A stretch of 64,000 nucleotides of DNA. Origin: Lachnospiraceae bacterium. GTDB taxonomy: Bacteria > Bacillota > Clostridia > Lachnospirales > Lachnospiraceae. Shown here piece by piece: positions 16,412-24,800 of the stretch. The notes beneath the pieces were generated by a model. The model was not told the DNA's origin and searched no databases. It worked only from the letters and a program-made list of their open reading frames with translations. Positions within the stretch are counted from its first letter, which is position 1. The number at the start of each line of letters is the position of its first letter. The stretch spans positions 1-64,000 of the forward strand of contig JAILFA010000025.1 of the NCBI GenBank assembly GCA_024687125.1, written 5' to 3'. The position numbers and the translations under genes were made by a program.

Positions 16412-16759
16412 ATGTCAGTAACACTCTCGGGGATGACACCGGAAGAATATGAAGCATTCTATCAGATGAGTTTCAGCAATCATGTAGAGGAACTGATCGC
16501 TGAGGAACACATGTCCCTCGAAGATGCCCGGCGGGAATCAGAGGATGAGCTCTCACAGATGCTTCCGGACGGACTGCGCACAGAGAACAATTATCTGATG
16601 ACGATCCGGGAAGCGGAGGAACACATCCCGGTTGGATACATCTGGACGCTTCATGAAGACTGTGAAGGGACCAGACAGAGTTTTCTGCGGGAGATGAATT
16701 ACGGCAGATTCATGAAAAAACGGATCGGAAAGGAGGATCAGCAGCCATGCCTCTGGTAA
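16412..16759 (+). pseudogene. GNAT acetyltransferase lacking its catalytic half
   Basis: 115 codons. The N-terminus matches GNAT proteins that begin with L-x-x-M-T-P-E-E-Y-E-A-F-Y and H-V-E-E-L-I-A-E-E-H-M-S, followed by M-L-P-D-G-L and the strand V-G-Y-I-W-T-L-H-E. Just where the acetyl-CoA binding motif A (R-R-x-G-x-G/A) should follow, the protein ends with an unrelated Lys/Arg tail. I read this as an internal deletion joining it to the leader of the next gene, whose ATG at 16747 overlaps. It starts two bases after the secreted-protein stop without a good ribosome site. Confidence 0.55.
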
Positions 16760-17115
16760 GAGTGGATATCATCAAGGGAAAAAGCCCGGAGTATAAGAAA
16801 AATCTGCTGGACTGTATCCATGACGGTCTCGTGGAGGCGATCCATATCGAGGACTGGGACAGGTTTCAAAGGATCATCGAGATCGACAGACAGGACTTTG
16901 AAATATCTCCCGATAAAACAGACGCCTTTATGATCATAGAGATCACGATGTTTCAGGGCCGGAGTAAGGAACAGAAAAAGGCGGTGATCGAATGCATTAC
17001 ATCGCGGCTGGTCAGCAGACTTGGGATCCGCCCGACGGATGTCTTCATCGTGATCCAGGATCCTCCTGATGAAAACTGGGGCCTGGGAGGAAAACAGAGA
17101 GGACGGACGGCTTGA
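16747..17115 (+). CDS. Tautomerase-superfamily protein
   Basis: 122 residues. The mature N-terminus after Met removal is Pro (M-P-L-V-R-V-D-I-I-K-G-K-S), the catalytic base of the 4-oxalocrotonate tautomerase superfamily, and the sequence holds two beta-alpha-beta repeats: the second starts I-I-E-I-T-M-F-Q-G-R-S-K-E-Q-K. Ending D-V-F-I-V-I-Q-D-P-P-D-E-N-W-G-L-G-G is typical of YusQ/MSAD-like members of about 125 residues. AAGGAGG lies upstream. Substrate is unknown. It overlaps the next gene by 4 bases. Confidence 0.85.
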   Translation: MPLVRVDIIKGKSPEYKKNLLDCIHDGLVEAIHIEDWDRFQRIIEIDRQDFEISPDKTDAFMIIEITMFQGRSKEQKKAVIECITSRLVSRLGIRPTDVFIVIQDPPDENWGLGGKQRGRTA

Positions 17116-17564
17116 TCAGTTTAAAGAGCATTACAAGAGAAAACATCGATGAAGTACTTGCGCTGCAGGTGACTGAGAATCAGAGGACCTTTGTGTCTTC
17201 CAACGGGGATTCTCTCGCGCAGGCATATGTTTATCCGGAAACGGCTTTCCCTTTTGCCGTGTATGAGGATTCCGCGATCGTGGGCTTTATCATGATGGGG
17301 TATTACGAGGTAAAAGAGTATTACACTTTATGGAAATTCATGATAGACCGCCGGTATCAGAACAGAGGGTATGGGCGGAAAGCACTCGAACTGGGCATAC
17401 AGTACCTGCGGGACCGGTTTGATGTGCCCCGGATCTATACCGGCGTGGTGCCGGGGAATACCGTGGCAAAAAAGCTCTATGAATCAGTCGGGTTTAAGGA
17501 TACCGGACTGATCGAGCTTGGGATGGAAGAGATGTGCCTGACGCTGGAGGATCACGGAAGATAA
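17112..17564 (+). CDS. GNAT N-acetyltransferase, diamine/spermidine acetyltransferase-like
   Basis: 150 residues, TTG start at 17112 overlapping the tautomerase stop (TTGA). It has the complete GNAT core: strand V-G-F-I-M-M-G-Y-Y near residue 57, motif A I-D-R-R-Y-Q-N-R-G-Y-G-R-K-A-L near 80 that binds the acetyl-CoA pyrophosphate, and motif B N-T-V-A-K-K-L-Y-E-S-V-G-F near 120. The segment Q-A-Y-V-Y-P-E-T-A-F-P-F-A-V-Y resembles BltD/PaiA-type polyamine acetyltransferases of Bacillus. The exact substrate is inferred. Confidence 0.85.
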   Translation: MISLKSITRENIDEVLALQVTENQRTFVSSNGDSLAQAYVYPETAFPFAVYEDSAIVGFIMMGYYEVKEYYTLWKFMIDRRYQNRGYGRKALELGIQYLRDRFDVPRIYTGVVPGNTVAKKLYESVGFKDTGLIELGMEEMCLTLEDHGR

Positions 17565-17585
17565 ACGGCAGAACAGCGGCGGCCG

Positions 17586-17840
17586 TCATTCCTTGGACTC
17601 CAGGAACCATCGGTAGTTTTCTTCGTAGTACAGGTGGATCTCGCGGCCGCCGACGATACAGGTATACATGATCCCGCATCCGCCGGCCCGTCTGCTGGCG
17701 CAGCGTTCGACTCTTTTTACGCGGTCGACCTCATAGCGTGTCCCGTCTTCCCAGACGAGGTACTGGGGCATCAGGCGGCCGTCATCCGTGAATTCAGCTC
17801 CGACATCCACATATACTTTGTATCCGTTCCGTATCGCCAT
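17586..17840 (-). CDS. Small SOS-controlled hypothetical protein
   Basis: 84 residues starting M-A-I-R-N-G-Y-K-V-Y-V-D-V at 17840, chosen because GAGGTG lies five bases upstream; ATG 17855 has no such site. The protein has a beta-rich pattern (V-D-V-G-A-E-F-T ... Y-L-V-W-E-D-G-T-R-Y-E-V-D-R-V) and a C-terminal R-E-I-H-L-Y-Y-E. No cysteine metal site or enzyme motif is evident. Its promoter has a LexA box in the spacer, so it should be induced by DNA damage. I have a vague memory of similar small proteins near DNA-repair genes in Clostridia, but cannot verify it. Confidence 0.7.
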   Translation of the reverse strand: MAIRNGYKVYVDVGAEFTDDGRLMPQYLVWEDGTRYEVDRVKRVERCASRRAGGCGIMYTCIVGGREIHLYYEENYRWFLESKE

Positions 17841-17869
17841 ATCCGCACCTCGCATTTCCTGTCAACCAC

Positions 17870-17898
17870 ATAATAGAACATATGTTCGATTTATGCAA
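17870..17898 (-). promoter_or_regulatory. SOS promoter with LexA box
   Basis: Read on the minus strand: TTGCAT (17898-17893), 17-base spacer, TATTAT (17875-17870). The spacer holds GAACATATGTTC (17876-17887), a perfect fit to the Firmicute LexA/DinR consensus GAAC-RNRY-GTTY, abutting the -10. It drives the 17840 gene, whose start lies about 30 bases beyond the -10. Confidence 0.8.
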
Positions 17899-17939
17899 CT
17901 ACAAGATATGGAGTATGCGGGCGGTATCAGATACCAGAT

Positions 17940-18185
17940 TTACTCTTTGAATTTCCTGGACAATGCGTACAGCGCAAAGCTCAGACAGATCGCCGCCACG
18001 GAGATGATCAGGCAGGGATAGAGGATCGGCCGCAGCAGGTCGGCATAGGTGTGATAATCGAATATCCCGTCCAGATGCAGCTTTATGGAATACCAGATCC
18101 AATAGACGGTTGCCGCGAGCGCCACGATCCACAGGCAGACGCGGATGACGAACAGGAGCTTTACCTTTCTCTCATTCTGATCCAT
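17940..18185 (-). CDS. Small two-segment membrane protein
   Basis: 81 residues with two hydrophobic segments, L-F-V-I-R-V-C-L-W-I-V-A-L-A (about 10-30) and L-Y-P-C-L-I-I-S-V-A-A-I (about 53-75), joined by a short polar loop; both ends are charged. Its start overlaps the 3' end of the hslO gene by 14 bases, so it is the last gene of the yedK-hslO operon. No family recognised. Confidence 0.65.
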   Translation of the reverse strand: MDQNERKVKLLFVIRVCLWIVALAATVYWIWYSIKLHLDGIFDYHTYADLLRPILYPCLIISVAAICLSFALYALSRKFKE

Positions 18186-19062
18186 TTTCCCTCTTTTCCC
18201 TGATCTGTTTCAGTTCGTCCACGGAAAACTGATACGCCTTATTGCAGAAGCGGCACCGCAGCTCCTCCCCTTTGGCATCGGCGATCATTTCATCGAGTTC
18301 CTTTTTCCCGAGCAGGAGAAGCGCCCGCTCCACGCGGTCCCTGTCGCAGCTGCAGTAAAACGAGACATCCCTGCGGTCCGATACGGATACCTCGAGACCC
18401 GCAAGCGCTTTCTCAAGCAGGTCCTCCGGTGTATCCCCTCCGTGCAGCAGCTCCGTGACCGAGGGGAGGGACAGGATGTTTTTCTCCAGCCTGTCGATGA
18501 TCTCTTCCGAGGCGTCCGGCATCAGTTGAATGATATAGCCGCCTGCTTCCATCACCGCGCCTTCTCTGTCTACCAGGACACCGAGTCCGACAGAGGAGGG
18601 GATCTGCTCGGAGACCGCAAAGTAATAGTTGATATCCTCCGCGATCTCGCCGGATTTCAGTTCCACCTGACCGGAATAGGGATCGTTTCTTCCCATATCC
18701 CTCGTTACGGTGAGGATTCCTTTACCGACGCCGCCGCCCACATTAAGATGCCCGTCTTCTTTGTTCGGCAGGATCACCCAGGGGTTTTTGACAAAGCCTT
18801 TGACGCGTCCGGTATTATCAGCTGTCGCAAGAAGGCCCCTGAGCGGACCGTCACCGTCGATCTGCACGGTGATCAGATCGCCGTCGTTTTTCAGCATATC
18901 CCAGCCCATCATCACGGCGGCGCACAAAAGGCGCCCCAGAGCTGCTGTAGCAAGAGGGCTTGTGTGATGGGCGTGCCTTGCCTGTTCGACAAGTTCTTTT
19001 CCGGTTACAGCAAACGCCCGGATCCTGTCATCGGCTGCAGTTGCGCTGATCATATAGTCCAT
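18172..19062 (-). CDS. hslO: Hsp33 redox-regulated chaperone
   Basis: 296 residues. The N-terminal domain starts M-D-Y-M-I-S-A-T-A-A-D-D-R-I-R-A-F-A and has the G-x-L-x-V-T-R-D-M-G region; the C-terminal redox switch carries C-S-C-D near residue 237 and C-R-F-C near 270, the four zinc-binding cysteines. Hsp33 is cytoplasmic and becomes an active holdase when oxidative plus heat or bleach stress forms disulfides at this centre. It starts two bases after the stop of the YedK-type gene and overlaps the small membrane gene, so all three are co-transcribed. Confidence 0.95.
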   Translation of the reverse strand: MDYMISATAADDRIRAFAVTGKELVEQARHAHHTSPLATAALGRLLCAAVMMGWDMLKNDGDLITVQIDGDGPLRGLLATADNTGRVKGFVKNPWVILPNKEDGHLNVGGGVGKGILTVTRDMGRNDPYSGQVELKSGEIAEDINYYFAVSEQIPSSVGLGVLVDREGAVMEAGGYIIQLMPDASEEIIDRLEKNILSLPSVTELLHGGDTPEDLLEKALAGLEVSVSDRRDVSFYCSCDRDRVERALLLLGKKELDEMIADAKGEELRCRFCNKAYQFSVDELKQIREKRENGSE

Positions 19063-19064
19063 GT

Positions 19065-19685
19065 CTATACCGCCTTTTCATAGTGTACATCGGACACGGC
19101 GTCGGAAAGCAGTGTCTCGGGATCCGCGTCCGGCCGGATCCATTCTTCAATGCGGGATTTCGGCATCATCAGAGGCATGCGGTCGTGGATGAAACGGATC
19201 TCCTCGACCGGTTCCTTTGTGAGGATCACGAATTCCGGAAGGGCATTCTCGATACGGTATAGCCCGCACAGCCAGGTGAGCGATGAACCGGCCGGCCGGA
19301 TCCTGTACTTGTCTCCTGTATGCTTCTTTCCGTCGTGCCCGGTGAGATGTTCCCATTCAAAATACCAGGACGCAGGCACGATACATCGGTGTGCGCGCCA
19401 CGCCGCCTGAAAAAGCGGTTTTTCCGCGGCGGTCTCCGTACGGGCGTTTATCAGGAGGGACTTTGCCTGAAATCCCCATCTCATAGGGAAAACGGTGCGC
19501 ACGCCATGCCGGCTGCATGCGATCACGGGCACCAGGTCTGTCGGACGTATCTCCCCGGATACGGTGATACCGCCGGGGACGACATTGGTCCACCTTTTCA
19601 GCAGCGGGGATTCCCCGGCCTGCCTTACGATGTCTTCCATTTCTTCCGCATCATCCGATGGATCTATCCAGTATCTTCCGCACAC
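19065..19685 (-). CDS. HMCES/YedK-type protein (SOS response-associated peptidase family)
   Basis: 206 residues beginning M-C-G-R-Y-W-I; Cys2, exposed after Met removal, forms the covalent crosslink with abasic sites in single-stranded DNA. Other family landmarks are N-A-R-T-E-T-A near 90, R-C-I-V-P-A-S-W-Y-F-E-W near 113 and I-H-D-R-M-P-L near 167 with the active-site His. It is first in an operon with hslO. On the minus strand a TATAAT lies at 19729-19724; its -35 is weak. No LexA box was seen for this gene. Confidence 0.93.
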   Translation of the reverse strand: MCGRYWIDPSDDAEEMEDIVRQAGESPLLKRWTNVVPGGITVSGEIRPTDLVPVIACSRHGVRTVFPMRWGFQAKSLLINARTETAAEKPLFQAAWRAHRCIVPASWYFEWEHLTGHDGKKHTGDKYRIRPAGSSLTWLCGLYRIENALPEFVILTKEPVEEIRFIHDRMPLMMPKSRIEEWIRPDADPETLLSDAVSDVHYEKAV

Positions 19686-19780
19686 AGACGCGTCTCCTGC
19701 TTTCGTTTCCCAAACGTCATTTCATTATACACCAGTCATACGGGAAGCAACAGGGACGAAAATCCGGGAGCCGGCATTTC

Positions 19781-19809
19781 TTGTCAGAGGGGAACGGGAC
19801 CGTTATAAT
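19781..19809 (+). promoter_or_regulatory. Sigma-70-type promoter for the 19851 gene
   Basis: TTGTCA (19781-19786), 17-base spacer, TATAAT (19804-19809). It faces away from the minus-strand yedK-type promoter. Confidence 0.7.
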
Positions 19810-19850
19810 GGACAGAAAGAACGTATGGAACTCCTGTGAGGGCTGGTCGA

Positions 19851-20135
19851 ATGAATAACAAAAATGCGGCTGTATCGAAGATGCAGGCTGCACATCTCGA
19901 ACTGACTGCCCGGCTTGTCGAGATCTACGGCCGGCAGGATGGCATGAAGAACAGTGCCGTGCTGGTGCCCGCGATACTGGGTGATTTTGCCGGTATGCTG
20001 GAGAAAGCCGGTATCGGAGATACTGTTTCGGAAACGTACCGGACGGAGGACGGCGCCGCGGAGATCAGCCTGCAGGCGGTGAAAGGATCAGGAACGCCTG
20101 AGCAGATCCGCGTTCTGGTGAGGAAACTGGATTGA
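19851..20135 (+). CDS. Small hypothetical protein
   Basis: 94 residues starting M-N-N-K-N-A-A-V-S-K at ATG 19851; GTGAGGG lies upstream and a good promoter 40 bases before. The N-terminal 60 residues are alpha-helical (L-E-L-T-A-R-L-V-E-I-Y-G), the C-terminal part mixed and ending in R-V-L-V-R-K-L-D. No signal sequence. The neighbouring esterase gene starts 37 bases later. Function unknown. Confidence 0.6.
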   Translation: MNNKNAAVSKMQAAHLELTARLVEIYGRQDGMKNSAVLVPAILGDFAGMLEKAGIGDTVSETYRTEDGAAEISLQAVKGSGTPEQIRVLVRKLD

Positions 20136-20172
20136 ACAGAAAACTGCCTGACTGCGCGAAAGGAGGAAGCAC

Positions 20173-21786
20173 ATGAGCCTGATGACAAGACCGGAAGTGA
20201 AGACCGTGCCCGGAGGGAAATGCTGGGAGGCCGCATATGATCATTTCTTCCTGAAGGCGTATGTCCCCGATAACGATATCGAGGGTCAGGTGAATAACTA
20301 TGGCTTCCGGGCGCCGTTCCTGCTCATCTTCGAAGAAGAGAGAATGAGCATGGACGACGCGGTCCGATTCGCCGAGGAAAATGGATTTGCGAAGGTGGCG
20401 GCAGCGGTCGACACCAGTGTCCTCTTTATCTATCCGACCTGCGAAGGCGGATGGGCCGGGGCTACGGAGGATCTCTACAGGGAGCTGATCAGCGAGACCA
20501 AGGGGAATCCCGAGTACGCCGACGGGATTGCTTCGCTGACCGATTTCTTCACAAAAGAATTCAAGGGATATTTCATCAGGGGGGCGATCTTCCGGGCGGA
20601 TATCTACAGCTACGGCAGATCGGCAGATTATGTGGCAAAGAACCTTTTAAAAACCATCAACGGGGAATACCTCTGGGGACCCGGCGAAATCACGCCCGCC
20701 ATGTGCTCCATGGAAGGTCTGAACGTGGTGCCGGATGTAGAAAGAAAGGATATCGCCATCCTCTCTGTCGGTAATTCGGATGAGATCAACGCTGCTTTCA
20801 GGGGCTGCGGGAACCTGCTCATCAAGGATAAGGCGGATGTTGCAGAGGATTTCAGGGCCTTTGTCCGAAAGTTCAAGATGTGGTGCGGAAAGATCGAGAT
20901 CGAACCCGATTTTGATGCTCTTGACATGACAGAAGAATCCGGGATCGTCGAGGTGAAGACAAGCGCCGATAACAAAGGCAGATTCAAGGATCAGCCGACG
21001 CACAGGGTGGGCTACTTCGCCTATTACAACAATCATATCATGGATAAGGGCCCCGTGCCGCTGGTCATGGGATTTCACGGGGGCGGAGACACGTCCATGT
21101 ACCTGACCTTTGTCGCCGGCTGGTGGGAGATCTGCCACAGATACGGCTTCCTGTTCGTATCGCTGGACGATCATCTCTCCGTGACCGCGACGGAGATCAT
21201 GGAAGTCATAGAGGCCGTAAAGAAGCGCTACAATGTGGATGAAAAGCGGATCTACGCGACAGGCTTCTCCATGGGGAGCGGAAAGACCTGGGATCTCTAT
21301 CAGGAGTATCCGGACGCGTTTGCCGGCTTCATGCCCTGCAGTGCGCTGTTCCCCATGAAGGATAACATGTTCGGCCTTTCTCTGGGCGATCCTCGCCTGA
21401 ACATGTCCGTCAGCAGACCCGTGTTCTATTCAGGCGGGGAGCTGTCGCATCTGCCCGAGCTCCCGGGACAGGCGGATTCCTGCCTTGACCGGCTGAAGTA
21501 TGTCGCGCAGGTAAATCGTCTCAAAGATGATTTCGAAGCCCTTGATTTTGTGGATAAGGACAGCTGGGAAGACAGGTCCTACGGCATTCCCGGGGATAGG
21601 GTGGAGGTCTTTCATGATGACAGCCGCGGCAGCGATCTGACCGTCCGCTATTATGACAGTACGGACGGCGTATGCCGCACCGCCTTTGCCAGTGTCAGCG
21701 GTCAGATCCATGAATGCCGCCATCACAGCTGCGAATGTGCGTGGAAGTTTATCTCCGGCTTTGACCGTTCGGACGATAACAGGTGA
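20173..21786 (+). CDS. Alpha/beta hydrolase of the PHB-depolymerase/feruloyl-esterase type
   Basis: 537 residues with strong AAAGGAGGAAG upstream. The hydrolase core lies in the C-terminal half: V-M-G-F-H-G-G-G-D-T-S (oxyanion-hole loop, near residue 295) and Y-A-T-G-F-S-M-G-S-G (nucleophile elbow G-x-S-x-G, near 360), as in COG3509-type esterases. The catalytic acid and a late H-E-C-R-H-H near 515 could complete the triad. The N-terminal 250 residues form a separate domain I do not recognise. There is no signal peptide, so the enzyme is probably cytoplasmic, acting on imported or intracellular esters. Confidence 0.75.
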   Translation: MSLMTRPEVKTVPGGKCWEAAYDHFFLKAYVPDNDIEGQVNNYGFRAPFLLIFEEERMSMDDAVRFAEENGFAKVAAAVDTSVLFIYPTCEGGWAGATEDLYRELISETKGNPEYADGIASLTDFFTKEFKGYFIRGAIFRADIYSYGRSADYVAKNLLKTINGEYLWGPGEITPAMCSMEGLNVVPDVERKDIAILSVGNSDEINAAFRGCGNLLIKDKADVAEDFRAFVRKFKMWCGKIEIEPDFDALDMTEESGIVEVKTSADNKGRFKDQPTHRVGYFAYYNNHIMDKGPVPLVMGFHGGGDTSMYLTFVAGWWEICHRYGFLFVSLDDHLSVTATEIMEVIEAVKKRYNVDEKRIYATGFSMGSGKTWDLYQEYPDAFAGFMPCSALFPMKDNMFGLSLGDPRLNMSVSRPVFYSGGELSHLPELPGQADSCLDRLKYVAQVNRLKDDFEALDFVDKDSWEDRSYGIPGDRVEVFHDDSRGSDLTVRYYDSTDGVCRTAFASVSGQIHECRHHSCECAWKFISGFDRSDDNR

Positions 21787-21811
21787 CAGATCCTTCGTTT
21801 TGGGGTAAAAT
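21783..21811 (+). promoter_or_regulatory. Sigma-70-type promoter for the 21861 gene
   Basis: GTGACA (21783-21788), 17-base spacer, TAAAAT (21806-21811), overlapping the end of the esterase gene; the large cyclic-di-GMP protein gene starts 50 bases downstream. Confidence 0.6.
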
Positions 21812-21860
21812 ATAAGGATGGTCGGACCTGATATGAGCGGCATCACACGAGGAGAGGAAA

Positions 21861-24800
21861 ATGGATTTTCAGTCTTTTGTTGACAGCATTCCTAAGATGG
21901 CCTGCGTTGTATCCGTCGAGAAAAAGCCGGGGGATACTTACGGCGATATCCGCATCGTCACGGGAAACAAAGCCTATATCTCTTCCATCGAAAATCCGGC
22001 GCCCGGTACACAGATGCTCCGGGACAAGTTCACTCCGAACTGCCTCTATACCGATTATCTCACACGGGATCTCAACTTCGAGGACTATTCTTATCGCTGC
22101 GCCGTTCTGAAAAAGTGCCTTCATTCCTATGCGCAGCCTGACAGGATGAGCGTCTGGCTCAACATGATGTTCATCCCGCTGTGGCCGGACGACGGTGATC
22201 TCTGCTACTGCGTCTATATGATGGAGATCAACTTCGAGCCGGATGTTTCCAATATGTCCGTCATGTCGTCCAATGCCGCGTCAGCTGCGCTGGAAACCTG
22301 TATCAAGCTCAGCGGGACCAAGGATTTTAAGGTGACGATACTGGATGTCATCAAGGATATCCGCAAGCTCTGCGACGCTGAGCACTGCTGTATCCTGACA
22401 CTCAATCCGGCAGAGCGCTCCTGCACCGTGCTGGGGGAGGCTTTTGCACCCAATACCGCACTTTTGCCGATGGCGACCTATCTTGACAGCGCGTTTTATG
22501 AGATCGCCGATTCCTGGGAGGATACGATCGCCGGCAGCAACTGTATCCTCGTCAAGGACGAAAAGGACATGGAGCTCATCAAAGAGCGCAATCCGATCTG
22601 GTATGAATCTCTGACGGGCGCAGGTGCGCACAATATTGTCCTCTTTCCGCTCAAGTCCCGCGGCGAGCGTATAGGGTACATGTGGGCGCTCAACTACGAT
22701 GAGAGCCGCGCTGTCATGATCAAGGAGACGCTGGAGGTCACGACTTTCATCCTCGGCGCGGAGATCGGCAATTATTTCCTGATGGACAAGCTTAGGAATC
22801 TGGGCTCCAGGGACATGCTCACAGGAGTCATGAACCGCAATGAGATGAACAATTATGTCGATTCCCTGAGCAACGGCAAGTATCCGGGCACGTCTGTAGG
22901 CGTCATTTTCGCGGATATCAACGGCCTCAAGGAGATCAATGATGTAGAAGGTCATAACGCCGGAGATAATCTCATCAGAAACGCCGCGGATATCCTGCGC
23001 GAGATCTTTGATGAAAATGAGATCTACCGCGCCGGCGGTGACGAGTTTGCGATCATCATGACAGGCATCACGGAGGATGACCTGAAGCAGAAACTCGACG
23101 AGATCGAGGAAAAATGTGCGCAGCTGGAGAGCGTATCGATCGCCCACGGAGGCAGTGTAGAAAAAGACAGCCGCAATATCCGCATGGCACTGCGCCTCGC
23201 TGATGAGCGGATGTACGAAAACAAGACGAAATTCTACTCGCAGTCTTCGGTCCCCGAACGGGGCAGAGGCAAGGGGAAAGACCGCTCCGCGAAAGAGAGC
23301 GAGCTGATCCGCAGGATGAACTTTGATCAGCTCACCGGTCTTCCGAGCATGACATTCTTCTTTAAACTCGCGGAAAACGCGCGGGAAAAGATGCATGAAG
23401 AGGGTGTGGAATCCGCGGTGCTCTACATGAACCTGCACGGCATGCTGGATTACAACAAAAAGTATGGCTATGTCGAGGGCGATAAGCTCCTGCGCGAGGT
23501 GGCGATCATCCTCACGGACGCGTTCGGAGAGGAGGCCTGCAGCCGCTTCGAGCAGGGACATTTCGCGGCGATCGCGAAGACCGAGGGCCTTGAGAAGAAG
23601 CTGGACGAAATCTTTAAAAAACTCAGAAATACGAATTCGAAGAGAAGTCTGCCCATGAGCGTGGGCATCTACCCGGATTCCATGGGGATGGTGGAGACCG
23701 CGCTCGCCTGTGACCGTGCAAAAATCGCGTCTGCCAGCACAAAGAACGCAAGACGTTCCATGTTCATCTACTTCGATGAAAAGATGCTCAGGCGTGAGCT
23801 GAACAGCAAATACGTCATCGATAATCTGGACCGGGCGATCAGTGAAAACTGGATCACCGCGTACTACCAGCCGCTCATCCGCTCGACCAGCCGCAGGGTC
23901 TGCGATGAGGAAGCGCTCGCCAGGTGGATCGATCCGGAGAAGGGGATCATGTCTCCCGCGGATTTCATTCCGGTCCTGGAGGACACCAAGCTGATCTACA
24001 AGGTTGACCTGCACATCGTTGATGTCATCCTCGAGCATTACAAAAAGAAAAAGCACGATAAGCTGAATATCGTGCCGGTTTCGGTCAATCTTTCGAGAGC
24101 CGATTTTGATATGTGCGACATCGTGGAAGAGATCTGCAACCGCGTGGATACCGCCGGTATGCCCAGAGAACTGCTCACCATCGAGATCACGGAGAGTCTG
24201 ATCGGTGAGAATTTTGCCTACATCAAGGAACAGGTAAGACGTTTTCAGAAGCTGGGCTTCAAGGTCTGGATGGATGATTTCGGGAGCGGATATTCCTCCC
24301 TGAACCTGCTGCAGGACATGCAGTTCGATGTGATCAAGTTTGATATGCAGTTCATGAGGCAGTTTGACAATCCCAAATCGCGCACCATGCTCGCCGAACT
24401 GCTGAAGATGGCGGTGCGTCTCGGTATCGAAACGGTAACGGAGGGCGTGGAGACAGAGGAACAGGTGGAGTTTCTGTGTGAAGCAGGATGTACGCGGATG
24501 CAAGGATACTTTTTCTCCAAACCGCTGCCGTTTGAAGAGATCCTGCGCAGGCACAGGGAAGGCTTGACGATCGGGTTTGAGGATCCCGGAGAGGGACCGT
24601 ATCAGTCTCTCCTGAGCGCTGTCAATCTGTATGATCTTGCCTCCAAGTCAAATGAAGAGGACGGGTCCACCCGGGTGACACTGAACGCGCAGCCGGTCGT
24701 GATCGCGGAGGTCGACAGCACAACGCTGAAAATGGTCCGCAGCAACAAAGCATACATGAAAACGGCAAAGATCTATTCGCTCCTCGGTGCCGAAGGGACC

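Noticed and set aside
22281-24554. 757-codon minus-strand open frame opposite the GGDEF/EAL gene
   Set aside because: Shadow of the real gene; no ribosome site, no motif.
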